DNA of 64,000 bases. It comes from Empedobacter stercoris (GTDB lineage Bacteria; Bacteroidota; Bacteroidia; Flavobacteriales; Weeksellaceae). Below are positions 32,083 through 41,489 of the stretch, in pieces; position 1 is the first letter of the stretch; each line of letters begins with the position of its first letter. Below the pieces are notes generated by a model. The model searched no databases. It was not told the DNA's origin and saw nothing but the letters and a program-made list of their open reading frames with translations. The translations under genes were made by a program, and so were the position numbers. The stretch lies in NCBI RefSeq assembly GCF_965137335.1, contig NZ_CBCRZD010000008.1; one strand, given 5' to 3'.

Positions 32083-33384
32083 ATGAAAAAAATATTAATC
32101 ATCACCTATTACTGGCCTCCTGCGGGAGGTCCTGGTGTTCAAAGATGGTTGAAATTCACAAAATATCTTCCTGAATTTGGATATGAAACCTATGTATATA
32201 TTCCAGAAAATCCTTCTTATCCAATTCTCGACGAAACTTTAGCGAAAGACATTAATCCGAAAGTTAAAATCGTTAAAAACAAAATTTGGGAACCTTATCA
32301 GTTGGCTGAAAAACTGAATCCAAAAAATAAAGCTTATAAAGGTGGACATTTCGAGAAAAATGAAAACCAATCTTTTTTGTCGAAATTGTCAGTTTTTGTG
32401 CGAGGAAATTTCTTTATTCCTGATGCGCGTAAGTTTTGGGTGAATCCTTCTGCAGAATATTTAAAAGTTTTTTTACAAAAAGAAAATATTGACACCATTG
32501 TAACTTCTGGTCCGCCTCATAGTTTACATTTGATCGGTTTGAAATTGAAAAAACAATTACCAAACCTTAACTGGTTGGCAGATTTTAGAGATCCTTGGAC
32601 ACAAATTAGTTATCACAAAGAATTGAAATTAACGTCTTGGGCTGCTAAAAAACACGAAGATTTAGAACGAGAAGTGATGCAAAAAGCCGACGTTGTTTTA
32701 GCAACAAGTTATGCTGATGGTGAAAACTTTAAAAAAATTGGAGCAAAGCGAGTAGAAGTGATTACAAATGGTTTCGAAGAAGTAAAACAGCAAATAGAGA
32801 AAGAGCATAATCATTTTCATTTGACGTATTCTGGAGGTTTGGAAATGCTTCGAAATCCTGTTGCTTTGTGGAAAGCTTTAGCTGAAATTAGTAACGAAAA
32901 TCAATCTTTCAGAGAAGATTTTAAACTTAATTTTTATGGTTCTTTAGCTGATGATGTCAAACAGTCAATTGTTAAACAAGGTTTACAAACTAATTTAATT
33001 GTTCACGGATATGTTTCGCATCAAGAATCGTTGAACGCGATCAATTCAGCAAATATTTTAATTTTGACAAACTTTGATAATGTTGCTTCGAAAGGAATAA
33101 TTCCTGGTAAATTATTCGAATATATGGCGACTGGTAATCCAATTTTAGCGATTGGACCTGCTGATGCAGATGTCGAAAAAATACTTCATAAAACTAAAGC
33201 CGGAAATTATTTTAGTCACGAACAAGTGGCGGAAATGAAAAATTATATTCTCTCGATTTATAATCAATGGTTAAAAAATCCAAACCAAAAATTTGAAACG
33301 AACGAAAATGAAGTTCAACAATTCAATCGTAAAAACTTGACTTCTAAATTAGTTGAAGTGGTCAATAGTTTAAAAATAAATTAA
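32083..33384 (+). CDS. Glycosyltransferase, GT4-like (GT-B fold)
   Basis: The 433-residue protein opens with MKKILIITYYWPPAGGPGVQ, a Gly-rich N-terminal nucleotide-sugar transferase motif. It contains DFRDPWTQISYHKEL in the N-domain and IIPGKLFEYMATGNPILAIG with the GT-B C-terminal Glu-containing donor site. It is predicted to be cytosolic or peripheral and to use an NDP-sugar. The acceptor is unknown. It is the last gene of the 28114-33384 operon, with a 7-nt gap to yfhO. This type of enzyme is frequent in Flavobacteriia surface polysaccharide loci. Confidence 0.85.
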   Translation: MKKILIITYYWPPAGGPGVQRWLKFTKYLPEFGYETYVYIPENPSYPILDETLAKDINPKVKIVKNKIWEPYQLAEKLNPKNKAYKGGHFEKNENQSFLSKLSVFVRGNFFIPDARKFWVNPSAEYLKVFLQKENIDTIVTSGPPHSLHLIGLKLKKQLPNLNWLADFRDPWTQISYHKELKLTSWAAKKHEDLEREVMQKADVVLATSYADGENFKKIGAKRVEVITNGFEEVKQQIEKEHNHFHLTYSGGLEMLRNPVALWKALAEISNENQSFREDFKLNFYGSLADDVKQSIVKQGLQTNLIVHGYVSHQESLNAINSANILILTNFDNVASKGIIPGKLFEYMATGNPILAIGPADADVEKILHKTKAGNYFSHEQVAEMKNYILSIYNQWLKNPNQKFETNENEVQQFNRKNLTSKLVEVVNSLKIN

Positions 33385-33387
33385 TAC

Positions 33388-33395
33388 TATATTTG
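33388..33395 (+). promoter_or_regulatory. Candidate -7 box before the GLPGLI gene
   Basis: TATATTTG is an exact consensus match just after the glycosyltransferase stop and 49 nt before the next ATG. The -33 element is weak. Confidence 0.5.
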
Positions 33396-33443
33396 TAGAA
33401 TAAAAATATTTATAGTAATTTCATCATAATTAACAACCTTATA

Positions 33444-34289
33444 ATGAAATTACTATACTATTTTATCATTTTTATTGGTTGCATTGTATATGCTCAGCCA
33501 CAAATAAAAACTGATATATCCTTTGCGCCTATTAAATATTCGCAAACGAATTACGAGTTGTCCAATTACAACATTATTTATGACTACAAAATTGTTCGTA
33601 ATGTAAAAAAACCTGAAAAAACAAAAACTGGTTTAGCACTTTTACAAATTGGTAAACGTTACAATAAATTCGTCGATTACAATCAAATCGGTACGGATTC
33701 TATTCTTGAAAGTTTTAGTCATTTACCTACAATTAAGACGAATGAATTTAATCAAATAATGTCTCAAAGTTTTAAATCTGCTTTTAAATATCAACTTATT
33801 CTAAAGAAAGAAAATGATGAACTTACATTTGTTGATAGAATCTCTCCGAATGATTTTCTTTACAAAGAAACGTTACCAAAATTAGATTGGAAACTACTGA
33901 ATGATACCAAACAAATATTGAATTATACTGCAAAAAAAGCGACTGTAAACTACGGTGGTAGAAAATGGACGGCTTGGTACACTGACGAAATCCCAATGAA
34001 TGCTGGTCCGTATAAATTTTATGGTTTGCTTGGTCTTATTTTAGAGATTTATGATGATAAAGAACATTATCATTTTACAGCGAACTCTATCAACCAAAAT
34101 CCAAAACAAATTTATTTGTCGCAAGGCGATAAAACTCCAATTACAGTTAAAAAAGCCGAATTTTATAAAGCTGAAAAAGATTATCATGAAAATACAGCTG
34201 AAAGGTTAAAAGGATATGCTCTTGACGAAAATAAGAAACCTATAACCAATTTTGGTGAAATGCCTTATAACCCTATTGAATCAGAATAA
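33444..34289 (+). CDS. GLPGLI family secreted protein (motif variant GLLGLI)
   Basis: The 281-residue protein has a signal peptide ending IVYAQPQ, then beta-rich sequence. The family segment KATVNYGGRKWTAWYTDEIP is followed by GPYKFYGLLGLILEIYD, where the name-giving GLPGLI reads GLLGLI. GLPGLI proteins are Bacteroidota envelope proteins of unknown function, usually encoded beside a large TonB-receptor-like protein with an N-terminal carboxypeptidase-regulatory domain. That is exactly the case here, with a 4-nt gap to the next start. Confidence 0.85.
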   Translation: MKLLYYFIIFIGCIVYAQPQIKTDISFAPIKYSQTNYELSNYNIIYDYKIVRNVKKPEKTKTGLALLQIGKRYNKFVDYNQIGTDSILESFSHLPTIKTNEFNQIMSQSFKSAFKYQLILKKENDELTFVDRISPNDFLYKETLPKLDWKLLNDTKQILNYTAKKATVNYGGRKWTAWYTDEIPMNAGPYKFYGLLGLILEIYDDKEHYHFTANSINQNPKQIYLSQGDKTPITVKKAEFYKAEKDYHENTAERLKGYALDENKKPITNFGEMPYNPIESE

Positions 34290-34293
34290 ACTT

Positions 34294-36921
34294 TTGAAAC
34301 CCCAATTAACACTATTATTTGCTTTACTTTCGCACTTTATTTTTGCACAACTTACTATTTCTGGTGTTGTTAAAAATGAAGAAGGAAAACCTATTTCTGG
34401 TGCTAATGTTACCATTTCACCAAGTACTTCAGACGAAACGTTGGCATATTTTATTACCAAATCGGACGGTAAATATTCTATCAAAATAGATAATCCATCG
34501 CACGAAATGTATGAAATAAAAGTTCGTGCGATGAATTATGCGTTTACTTCAGATTTGGTTAACGAATCTTCTACAAATTTTGATTTCATTTTACAAGAAA
34601 AAGCAATCGAGCTAAAAGAAGTTAAACTAAAACAATCACCAATTCGCAAAAAAGGCGACACAATTGCCTATGATGTCAGTAATTTTAAAGATATAAAAGA
34701 TCGCTCTATTGCAGATGTTATCAAAAAAATGCCTGGAATAGAAATCGAAAATTCTGGTAGAATCTTGTATCAAGGCGAACCAATCAATAAATACTACATC
34801 GAAGGAATGGATTTGTTGGGCGGAAAATATGCCTTAGCAAACGAAAATCTTTCTGCAGAAGCGGTTGATAAAGTTCAAATTTTGGAGAATCATCAGCCCA
34901 TCAAGATTTTAGACAGTTTGGTTTATAGCTCTAAAGCTGCATTAAATATCAAACTAAAAAGCAAAATTACCTATTCTGGTAAAGCAGAAGTTGGTCTTGG
35001 CGCTTCGTCTATGTTGTATCAAGCGAATATTACGCCTATGTTGTTCACAAAAAAGCAACAAATGATTGGTTCTTATCAAGGAAATAATCGTGGAAATGAT
35101 GTTTCTCGACAATTAAGAACATTAAGTTTAGAAGATTTTTTAAATGAATTTGAAAAGTTTTCTAATGAAAGTTGGTTATCTATTGCAGGTGTACAAACAC
35201 CAAGTTTTGAAGGAGAACGTTGGTTAGATAATGCAATAAATATTGGGACTTGGAATCATCTTTTCAAGATAAAAAAAGAGTTAGATTTACGTATTAATTT
35301 GTCTTATCACAACGATTTTCAAAAGCGATTCGGAGAAACAAACACACAATATTTTTTACCAACAGGAGATATATTTCTCAACGAAATCAAACAAAATTAT
35401 TTGCAAATAGAAAGTCTTAATCTTAAAGCTACATTATCTCAAAATAGTTCGAAAAATTATCTTGAAAATGTCTTAGAGTTTAAAGGTGATTGGAATAGCT
35501 CGAGAGGAAATCTCAATCAAAATAATAATTTTATACAACAAAAATTAACTCAACCTAATCGAGAATTTTCAAATCAATTTAGAACCATTCGTAAGATTGG
35601 TAAACAATTGATTACTTTAAAGTCCACGTTAGCTTATAAAAATTACAATGAAAATTTAAGCGTTTCTCCGGGAGTTTTTACGGATTTGATAAACAACGGG
35701 ACTGATTATCAAAATGCATTTCAACAAATTAATTTTGAGAAATTTTCGACAAATAATTTCGCAGAATTTTCAAAAGGAATTAAAGGATTTACGTTGCAAT
35801 CAAAAATTGGAATTAAATACATCAATCATTCAATGAAAAGTGATTTGTTAGCTGATGAACAACTTACAAATTCCACTTTTACTAACAATACACATTGGTC
35901 AACCTTTAATCCTTATGTAGAAAATAGATTTTCGTACAAAAAAAATCGACTTAGTTTGTCTTTTGGATTTCCATTTCAGTGGTATAATTTAGAGAATAAT
36001 TCTTTTGGAACTAAAAATTCGTACAATCGTTTTTACATCGAACCAAAATTTAACATAGGTTTAGAATTTTCAAAATTCTGGAAAGTTTCAACTTCGCATA
36101 ATTTTAGCAATGATTTGGGCAGTTTAACACGATTACACGAAGGTTTTATATTGTATCGTTACAATTCTATTCAACAAAATGATGGAAATTTCAATGAAGT
36201 AAAAAAATGGAATTCGTCTTTACGTTTTGAATATAAAAATCCAATTAAATCAAGGTTTTTTAACTTTGGATATTCGTATAGTTGGAACGAAAACAATTTG
36301 TTGTATAATTACAAATACAATTCAGACGCAAGTACCATTTTAGATGTTATCAATCAAAAAAATCATCAACAAACACATTCTGTTAATGCTAAAATAAGTC
36401 AATATTTCTCTAAAATCAAAACGACTTTTAATTTAGCTGGAGGTTATAATTTTACGACTTATGATCAATTGTTGAATAATGATTTAGTTGAAATTGATAA
36501 TACGATATTGACGTCTAATTTTGATGCATCTTTCAGATTATTAAGTTGGATGACGTTTGAGTATAAATATGGTTTAACCAATTATAATAATAAGTTTTCA
36601 GAAGAATCAAAATCTCGATCAATAACTAATCAAATTCACCAAATAGGATTGCATTTTTTTCCAGCAGATCAACATTATGTAAAGTTTAATTTTGATTTGT
36701 ATGTTAATGATGATACAAGATTAAATCCTAATTCAACTTTCGGAGATTTGATGTACCGTTATTCATTAAAAAAGAAAAAAATAGATTTTGAATTGTCTGC
36801 TTATAACCTTTTTAATGAGAAATATTTTTCACAAAATAGCTTTTCATCTAATTTCGAACAACGATTTCTATATAAATTGAGACCAACTCAAGTAATGTTT
36901 ACAACACGATTTAATTTTTAA
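34294..36921 (+). CDS. TonB-receptor-like outer membrane protein with carboxypeptidase-regulatory N-terminal domain
   Basis: From a TTG start at 34294 the protein is about 875 residues. It begins MKPQLTLLFALLSHFIFAQ, a clear signal peptide 4 nt after the GLPGLI stop. TTG at 34252 would add 14 unlikely residues. Next come a carboxypeptidase-regulatory-like domain (ISGVVKNEEGKPISGANVTI), a plug-like region with IADVIKKMPGIEIENSG and YYIEGMDLLGGKYALANENL, and a long aromatic-rich beta-barrel ending in Phe (TTRFNF). No TonB box is obvious. It pairs with the GLPGLI protein. The substrate is unknown and may be a peptide or surface protein. Confidence 0.85.
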   Translation: MKPQLTLLFALLSHFIFAQLTISGVVKNEEGKPISGANVTISPSTSDETLAYFITKSDGKYSIKIDNPSHEMYEIKVRAMNYAFTSDLVNESSTNFDFILQEKAIELKEVKLKQSPIRKKGDTIAYDVSNFKDIKDRSIADVIKKMPGIEIENSGRILYQGEPINKYYIEGMDLLGGKYALANENLSAEAVDKVQILENHQPIKILDSLVYSSKAALNIKLKSKITYSGKAEVGLGASSMLYQANITPMLFTKKQQMIGSYQGNNRGNDVSRQLRTLSLEDFLNEFEKFSNESWLSIAGVQTPSFEGERWLDNAINIGTWNHLFKIKKELDLRINLSYHNDFQKRFGETNTQYFLPTGDIFLNEIKQNYLQIESLNLKATLSQNSSKNYLENVLEFKGDWNSSRGNLNQNNNFIQQKLTQPNREFSNQFRTIRKIGKQLITLKSTLAYKNYNENLSVSPGVFTDLINNGTDYQNAFQQINFEKFSTNNFAEFSKGIKGFTLQSKIGIKYINHSMKSDLLADEQLTNSTFTNNTHWSTFNPYVENRFSYKKNRLSLSFGFPFQWYNLENNSFGTKNSYNRFYIEPKFNIGLEFSKFWKVSTSHNFSNDLGSLTRLHEGFILYRYNSIQQNDGNFNEVKKWNSSLRFEYKNPIKSRFFNFGYSYSWNENNLLYNYKYNSDASTILDVINQKNHQQTHSVNAKISQYFSKIKTTFNLAGGYNFTTYDQLLNNDLVEIDNTILTSNFDASFRLLSWMTFEYKYGLTNYNNKFSEESKSRSITNQIHQIGLHFFPADQHYVKFNFDLYVNDDTRLNPNSTFGDLMYRYSLKKKKIDFELSAYNLFNEKYFSQNSFSSNFEQRFLYKLRPTQVMFTTRFNF

Positions 36922-36930
36922 CACTAAAAT

Positions 36931-36976
36931 TTATCAACTCAATAATTTATCATCATTAACTTGTTTAAGTTGATAA
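36931..36976 (+). repeat. Inverted repeat downstream of the receptor gene
   Basis: TTATCAACT (36931-36939) and AGTTGATAA (36968-36976) are 9-base complementary arms separated by 28 nt. No T-run follows. A weak terminator is possible. Confidence 0.35.
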
Positions 36977-37009
36977 TATTTAAATAGAAAAATCATCAAA
37001 CTATATGAT

Positions 37010-37037
37010 TTGTCATACTTTTATTAGTTTATTTTTA
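37010..37037 (+). promoter_or_regulatory. Possible maeB promoter
   Basis: TTG (37010-37012), 17 nt, TATTTTTA (37030-37037) is one mismatch from the -7 consensus and has slightly short spacing. Confidence 0.35.
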
Positions 37038-37074
37038 CCTAAATTTATTTTGAAAAAATATATACCACAAAGAA

Positions 37075-39336
37075 ATGAATGACAATCGTAAGAAAGATGC
37101 ATTGAACTACCATTCGATGGGTCAACCCGGAAAGATTGCGGTAGTGCCAACAAAACCTACGAACACACAGCGCGATTTATCGCTTGCTTATTCGCCAGGT
37201 GTTGCAGAACCATGTTTAGAGATTGAAAAAGATCCAGAAAATGCGTATAAATATACGGCAAAAGGAAATTTGGTTGCTGTCATTAGTAACGGAACAGCCG
37301 TTTTAGGTTTAGGAGATATAGGTGCAGTCGCTTCGAAACCTGTGATGGAAGGAAAAGGTCTTTTGTTTAAGATTTTTGCGGATATTGATGTTTTTGATAT
37401 CGAATTAGATACGAAGAATGTCGATGAATTTATCAATACTGTAAAAGCTTTAGAGCCAACTTTTGGAGGAATTAATCTTGAAGATATTAAAGCGCCAGAA
37501 TGTTTCGAAATTGAAAAGCGCTTAAAAGCTGAAATGAATATTCCTGTAATGCACGATGACCAACATGGAACAGCCATTATTTCTGGTGCAGCATTAATCA
37601 ATGCTTGTGAATTACAAGGAAAAGATATTTCTAAAGTTAAAATTGTTGTAAACGGAGCAGGAGCAGCCGCAATTTCTTGTACAGCAATGTACATTTCTGT
37701 TGGTGCAAAAAAGGAGAATATTGTGATGTTAGACAGTAAAGGAGTAATCCGTTCTGACCGTGATAATCTTGACGCTTCGAAAGCTGAATGGGCAACAGAT
37801 CGTGATATTTCTACGTTGGCAGATGCGGTAAAAGATGCTGATGTTTTCATCGGTTTATCTGCTGCAGATGTTTTATCTGCTGAAATATTGAATACAATGG
37901 CTGAAAATCCAATTGTGTTGGCAATGGCAAATCCAAATCCAGAAATTGCGTACGATTTGGCAATTTCTACTCGACAAGATATTATTATGGGAACAGGTCG
38001 TTCAGATTATCCTAATCAGGTGAATAACGTTTTAGGTTTTCCATACATTTTTAGAGGAGCGTTAGATGTTCGTTCGACAACGATTAACGAGGAAATGAAA
38101 ATTGCGGCTGTTCGTGCGATTGCAGAATTGGCAAAAGAACCAGTTCCTGAAGTTGTGACGCAAGCGTATAATAATCATTCAATCAAATTTGGAAAAGATT
38201 ACATTATCCCAAAACCAAACGATCCGCGTTTGTTGCCAGAAGTTTCGGCTGCAGTTGCAAAAGCTGCCATAGAAACTGGTGTTGCGAAGAATAAGATAAC
38301 TGATTTCGAAGCCTATAAATTGTCATTAATGAAGCGAATCGGAAAAGAAAGTACGATTATGCGCAATTTGACACAAACAGCAAAATCAAATCCAAAACGA
38401 GTTGTCTTTGCAGAAGGGGATCGTTTCGAGATTCTACGTGCGGCACAAATTGTAAAGGAAGAAAAAATTGCAATTCCAATTATTTTAGGAAAGAAAAATA
38501 AAATTCAACAAATGATCAAAGATTATATGTTGGATTTAGAAGATGTGGAAATTGTTGATACAAATGCAGAAGAAGATTCGGATCGTTACAATCAATTTGT
38601 AGATTTTATTTACAATAAACGCCAACGAAAAGGTGTCTCTAAATCGGATGCGAAGAAGTTATTGAGAGATCGTAATTATTTTGGATCATGTATGGTTGAG
38701 TTTGGGTATGCAGATGCGATGATTTCTGGAATGACCAAAAATTATTCGCAAGCCATTCGCCCAGCTTTAGAATTGATTGGTGCCGAACAAGGACAGAAAG
38801 TAGCGAGTATGTATATGATGTTAACCGAAAAAGGTCCAATTTTCTTGGGTGATACAACGGTTAATTTAGATCCAACTTCAGAGGATTTAGTCAATATTAC
38901 GTTGCAGTTTAATGAAACCATTAAGAAATTTAAAATTGAACCGAAAATTGCATTATTGTCGTATTCTAACTTTGGATCGAACAAAGGAGAAACAGCTTCT
39001 AAAGTTCAAAATGCAGTGAATTATTTACATCAAAATCATCCAGATATTTTAGTCGATGGCGATATTCAGGCAAATTTTGCCGTGAACAAAGAGAAGTTAC
39101 AAAGTAATTTTCCGTTTTCTAAATTAGCAGGAACGTATGCCAATACATTGGTTTTTCCAAATCTTGAATCTGCGAATATTTCGTATAAATTATTACAAGA
39201 ACTTGGAAAAATAGAAGCAGTTGGTCCTATTTTAATCGGAATGAAAAAACCAATTCATCTATTACAATTAGATAGTACAGTTCGCGAAATTGTGAATATG
39301 GTTACCATTGCTGTAATTGATGCGCAACAACATTAA
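37075..39336 (+). CDS. maeB: NADP-dependent malic enzyme with C-terminal phosphotransacetylase-like domain
   Basis: This cytosolic enzyme decarboxylates malate to pyruvate and yields NADPH. The 753-residue size is that of hybrid MaeB proteins. Residues 1-420 carry the malic enzyme signatures SLAYSPGVAEPC, AVLGLGDIGA and the HDDQHGTAI metal/substrate motif. The NAD(P) fold VVNGAGAAAISC is followed by AMANPNPEI. The remaining 320 residues form a phosphotransacetylase-like domain (RVVFAEGD, FLGDTTVNLDPTSEDL, ANTLVFPNLESANI) that in known hybrids senses acetyl-CoA rather than catalysing. The gene is monocistronic, with its own terminator. Confidence 0.94.
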   Translation: MNDNRKKDALNYHSMGQPGKIAVVPTKPTNTQRDLSLAYSPGVAEPCLEIEKDPENAYKYTAKGNLVAVISNGTAVLGLGDIGAVASKPVMEGKGLLFKIFADIDVFDIELDTKNVDEFINTVKALEPTFGGINLEDIKAPECFEIEKRLKAEMNIPVMHDDQHGTAIISGAALINACELQGKDISKVKIVVNGAGAAAISCTAMYISVGAKKENIVMLDSKGVIRSDRDNLDASKAEWATDRDISTLADAVKDADVFIGLSAADVLSAEILNTMAENPIVLAMANPNPEIAYDLAISTRQDIIMGTGRSDYPNQVNNVLGFPYIFRGALDVRSTTINEEMKIAAVRAIAELAKEPVPEVVTQAYNNHSIKFGKDYIIPKPNDPRLLPEVSAAVAKAAIETGVAKNKITDFEAYKLSLMKRIGKESTIMRNLTQTAKSNPKRVVFAEGDRFEILRAAQIVKEEKIAIPIILGKKNKIQQMIKDYMLDLEDVEIVDTNAEEDSDRYNQFVDFIYNKRQRKGVSKSDAKKLLRDRNYFGSCMVEFGYADAMISGMTKNYSQAIRPALELIGAEQGQKVASMYMMLTEKGPIFLGDTTVNLDPTSEDLVNITLQFNETIKKFKIEPKIALLSYSNFGSNKGETASKVQNAVNYLHQNHPDILVDGDIQANFAVNKEKLQSNFPFSKLAGTYANTLVFPNLESANISYKLLQELGKIEAVGPILIGMKKPIHLLQLDSTVREIVNMVTIAVIDAQQH

Positions 39337-39357
39337 TAAAAATAGTATTTCAAATCG

Positions 39358-39390
39358 AAACTCCTCTCCATTTTGAGAGGAGTTTTTTTT
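39358..39390 (+). terminator. Terminator of maeB
   Basis: Eleven-base arms AAACTCCTCTC (39358-39368) and GAGAGGAGTTT (39375-39385) are followed by a T-run. Confidence 0.9.
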
Positions 39391-39467
39391 ATAAGATAAT
39401 TAATTCGCAGTTTTATTAAATTTTAATTCATAAAATGATTATCTTGTTAACTTTTAATTAATATAAT

Positions 39468-40391
39468 ATGAAGAAATTTTACATTTTATTACTTACAGCC
39501 AGTACAATTTCATTTGCACAAACCAATACTTCATTTGAAGCGAAAGAAGGATATGAATTAGGAAATATACATACTCAGAATAATTGGGAAGTTGCAGATG
39601 CAAATGGAGAAATACTCAATAATCAACTTGTTTCTGATGAACAAGCGAGTGACGGAATTTATTCTTTTAAAAATGGAGATCAACCAGATTTTGGTCCTAA
39701 ATGGCTACCTGTAATGGGTGTGACAAAAACGTTTGAAAAACCTATTGATTATAAAGGTTTTACAATATCTTTTGATGCGTTTGTAACAAAACGAAACGGT
39801 GCCGATTTCGAATTTAATTTGTATACCATTAATCCAGATACAGATGAATTTTACCCTGTTGCAGGTTTAGGTATGGAAAACAGAGGATATTTGTACATTA
39901 CAAAGGATATCAATTATGGTTTTGATTACGCTGATGCGGCAGAAGGTTGGTCGATTAATAAATGGAATAATTTTAAAATTGAAGTCACGGAAAATGAAAT
40001 CAAGTATTACTTGAACGATCAATTAGTTTACACAGGAGATAATTTTACGAAATTAGATGTTCATGGATTTACAATGTTGCATAATAATTACGGAGGTGAT
40101 GCTTATTACGATAATTTCAAGTTTAGTACAGATGACTTAGCCGTTCATCAAATTGAAGGGAAAGAATTTAAAATTTATCCTAATCCAGTCAAAGATTATT
40201 TAACATTTGATGCGAATTTTCATGAGCAGATTTCAAGTGTTGAGGTATCAAATACAATTGGTCAAGTTGTTTTAAAATCAAATCAATCATTAAAAGGATT
40301 GGATACATCGTCCTTGAAATCAGGTGTTTATTTTGTGAAAATTAATCTGAAAGATGGAAAAACGATAACAAGAAAAATAATTAAAAAATAA
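39468..40391 (+). CDS. Secreted protein with type IX secretion C-terminal sorting domain
   Basis: The 307-residue protein has a signal peptide (MKKFYILLLTASTISFAQ). A beta-sandwich, probably lectin/laminin-G-like, covers about residues 20-220 with repeated strands such as FTISFDAFVTKRNGADFEFN, and includes DGIYSFKNGDQPDFG and GGDAYYDNFKFSTDD. The last 75 residues form a type A sorting domain: FKIYPNPVKDYLTF, VEVSNTIGQVVLKS, LKSGVYFVKI and a basic KIIKK end. It should cross the outer membrane by the type IX system and be attached to, or released from, the surface. The ligand is unknown. Confidence 0.85.
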   Translation: MKKFYILLLTASTISFAQTNTSFEAKEGYELGNIHTQNNWEVADANGEILNNQLVSDEQASDGIYSFKNGDQPDFGPKWLPVMGVTKTFEKPIDYKGFTISFDAFVTKRNGADFEFNLYTINPDTDEFYPVAGLGMENRGYLYITKDINYGFDYADAAEGWSINKWNNFKIEVTENEIKYYLNDQLVYTGDNFTKLDVHGFTMLHNNYGGDAYYDNFKFSTDDLAVHQIEGKEFKIYPNPVKDYLTFDANFHEQISSVEVSNTIGQVVLKSNQSLKGLDTSSLKSGVYFVKINLKDGKTITRKIIKK

Positions 40392-40404
40392 ATTTATTTC
40401 ATAA

Positions 40405-40438
40405 CAAAAAAACTGTCTTGTTGAAGACAGTTTTTTTT
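40405..40438. terminator. Bidirectional terminator between the T9SS protein and the EamA transporter
   Basis: Eleven-base arms AAAACTGTCTT (40409-40419) and AAGACAGTTTT (40424-40434) with loop GTTG have an A-run on the left and a T-run on the right, between convergent genes. Confidence 0.9.
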
Positions 40439-40463
40439 GTTGTATAATTTTTCAGGTTTATTT

Positions 40464-41357
40464 CTATAAAGAAGTTTTTAGCCTTTTTTGTTGATATGCA
40501 TCTCCGAGAACATTAAGTGTTACGCCTAAAATAATCATAAAAATTCCTAAACCTAAACTCCACGAAAAGTTTTCGCCAAATAACAAGACACTCACTCCAA
40601 CTGCAACTACAGGCTCCGATGCGCCCAGAATAGATGTTGCTGTAGAACCAATCTCTTTGATTGCAAAAATTAAAGCAATACTCGAAATAACAGTTGTAAC
40701 AAAGGCAAACGTAAAAAAGTTAAACGTTAATTCTAAAGAATGAAGAACAAATGATTCTTTTTGTATAATCATTTTTATAGCGTAATATATCGTTGTAAAT
40801 AGGAATGAATAAAAGCTAAGTGTAAAACCTTTTATCTCTTTTGCTTTCGATTTGTTGACCGTGACAATGTAAAGTCCATAACCTAAAGCACTGATAAAAA
40901 CAATGCCTAAACCAATTGGATTTAGTTCGAATTTACCATCTTTAAAACTCAATAAAATGACGCCAGCCAAAACAAATGCAATGGCTACGATAGCAGAAAA
41001 AGTGAGTTTCTCTTTGAAGAATACAGCCATAATAATGGCGACGATTAGTGGATATACAAATAGTAAAGTAGAGGCAATACCAGCAGATAAATAATCGTAA
41101 CCTAAAAATAAAGCATCAGCAGAAATTCCGTATAATAACCCAAGAGTGATCAATGTAGGAATTTGTTTCAATTTTATTTTGAATGATTTTTTTTTGATTA
41201 ATAAATAAACTCCAACAATCAACGCTGAGAAAAAGAATCGATAGAATAGAGTGGTGTCTATTGGGAAATTTGCTTGTTTTATAGGTAGGATAAATAGCGG
41301 AATTAATCCGTAAGATATGGAAGAAATTAATCCATATGCGTAACCTTTTAATTTCAT
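40464..41357 (-). CDS. EamA/DMT-superfamily transporter
   Basis: This 297-residue inner-membrane protein has ten predicted helices arranged as two EamA repeats. Typical elements are GLIPLFILP near the first helix, FYRFFFSALIVG, and in the second half GYGLYIVTVNKSK and LGASEPVVAVGVSVLLFGE, the conserved end-of-repeat motif. Family members export or import small metabolites and amino acids, so the substrate here cannot be stated. It stands alone on the minus strand and shares the terminator at 40405-40438. Confidence 0.85.
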   Translation of the reverse strand: MKLKGYAYGLISSISYGLIPLFILPIKQANFPIDTTLFYRFFFSALIVGVYLLIKKKSFKIKLKQIPTLITLGLLYGISADALFLGYDYLSAGIASTLLFVYPLIVAIIMAVFFKEKLTFSAIVAIAFVLAGVILLSFKDGKFELNPIGLGIVFISALGYGLYIVTVNKSKAKEIKGFTLSFYSFLFTTIYYAIKMIIQKESFVLHSLELTFNFFTFAFVTTVISSIALIFAIKEIGSTATSILGASEPVVAVGVSVLLFGENFSWSLGLGIFMIILGVTLNVLGDAYQQKRLKTSL

Positions 41358-41410
41358 AAATGTTTAGTTAACATCATTTAGAGTGATTTTTTATTTCGAC
41401 AGAAATATAA

Positions 41411-41460
41411 AATTGCATCGAGAACTAAGACGAAAAATCATCTAAGCTCTCGATACAATT
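41411..41460 (-). terminator. Hairpin terminator of the serine hydrolase gene
   Basis: AATTG plus ATCGAGA (41411-41423) pair with TCTCGAT plus CAATT (41448-41460), interrupted by one mismatch. On the minus strand the hairpin is followed by TTTTATATTT. Confidence 0.65.
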
Positions 41461-41489
41461 TTTTGAAGAATTACTCGAATTGGTAATTT

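Noticed and set aside
37188..37850. 220-residue open frame on the minus strand inside maeB
   Set aside because: It is a shadow of the strongly conserved malic enzyme gene: Ser/Ala/Ile-rich, no recognisable motif and no promoter.
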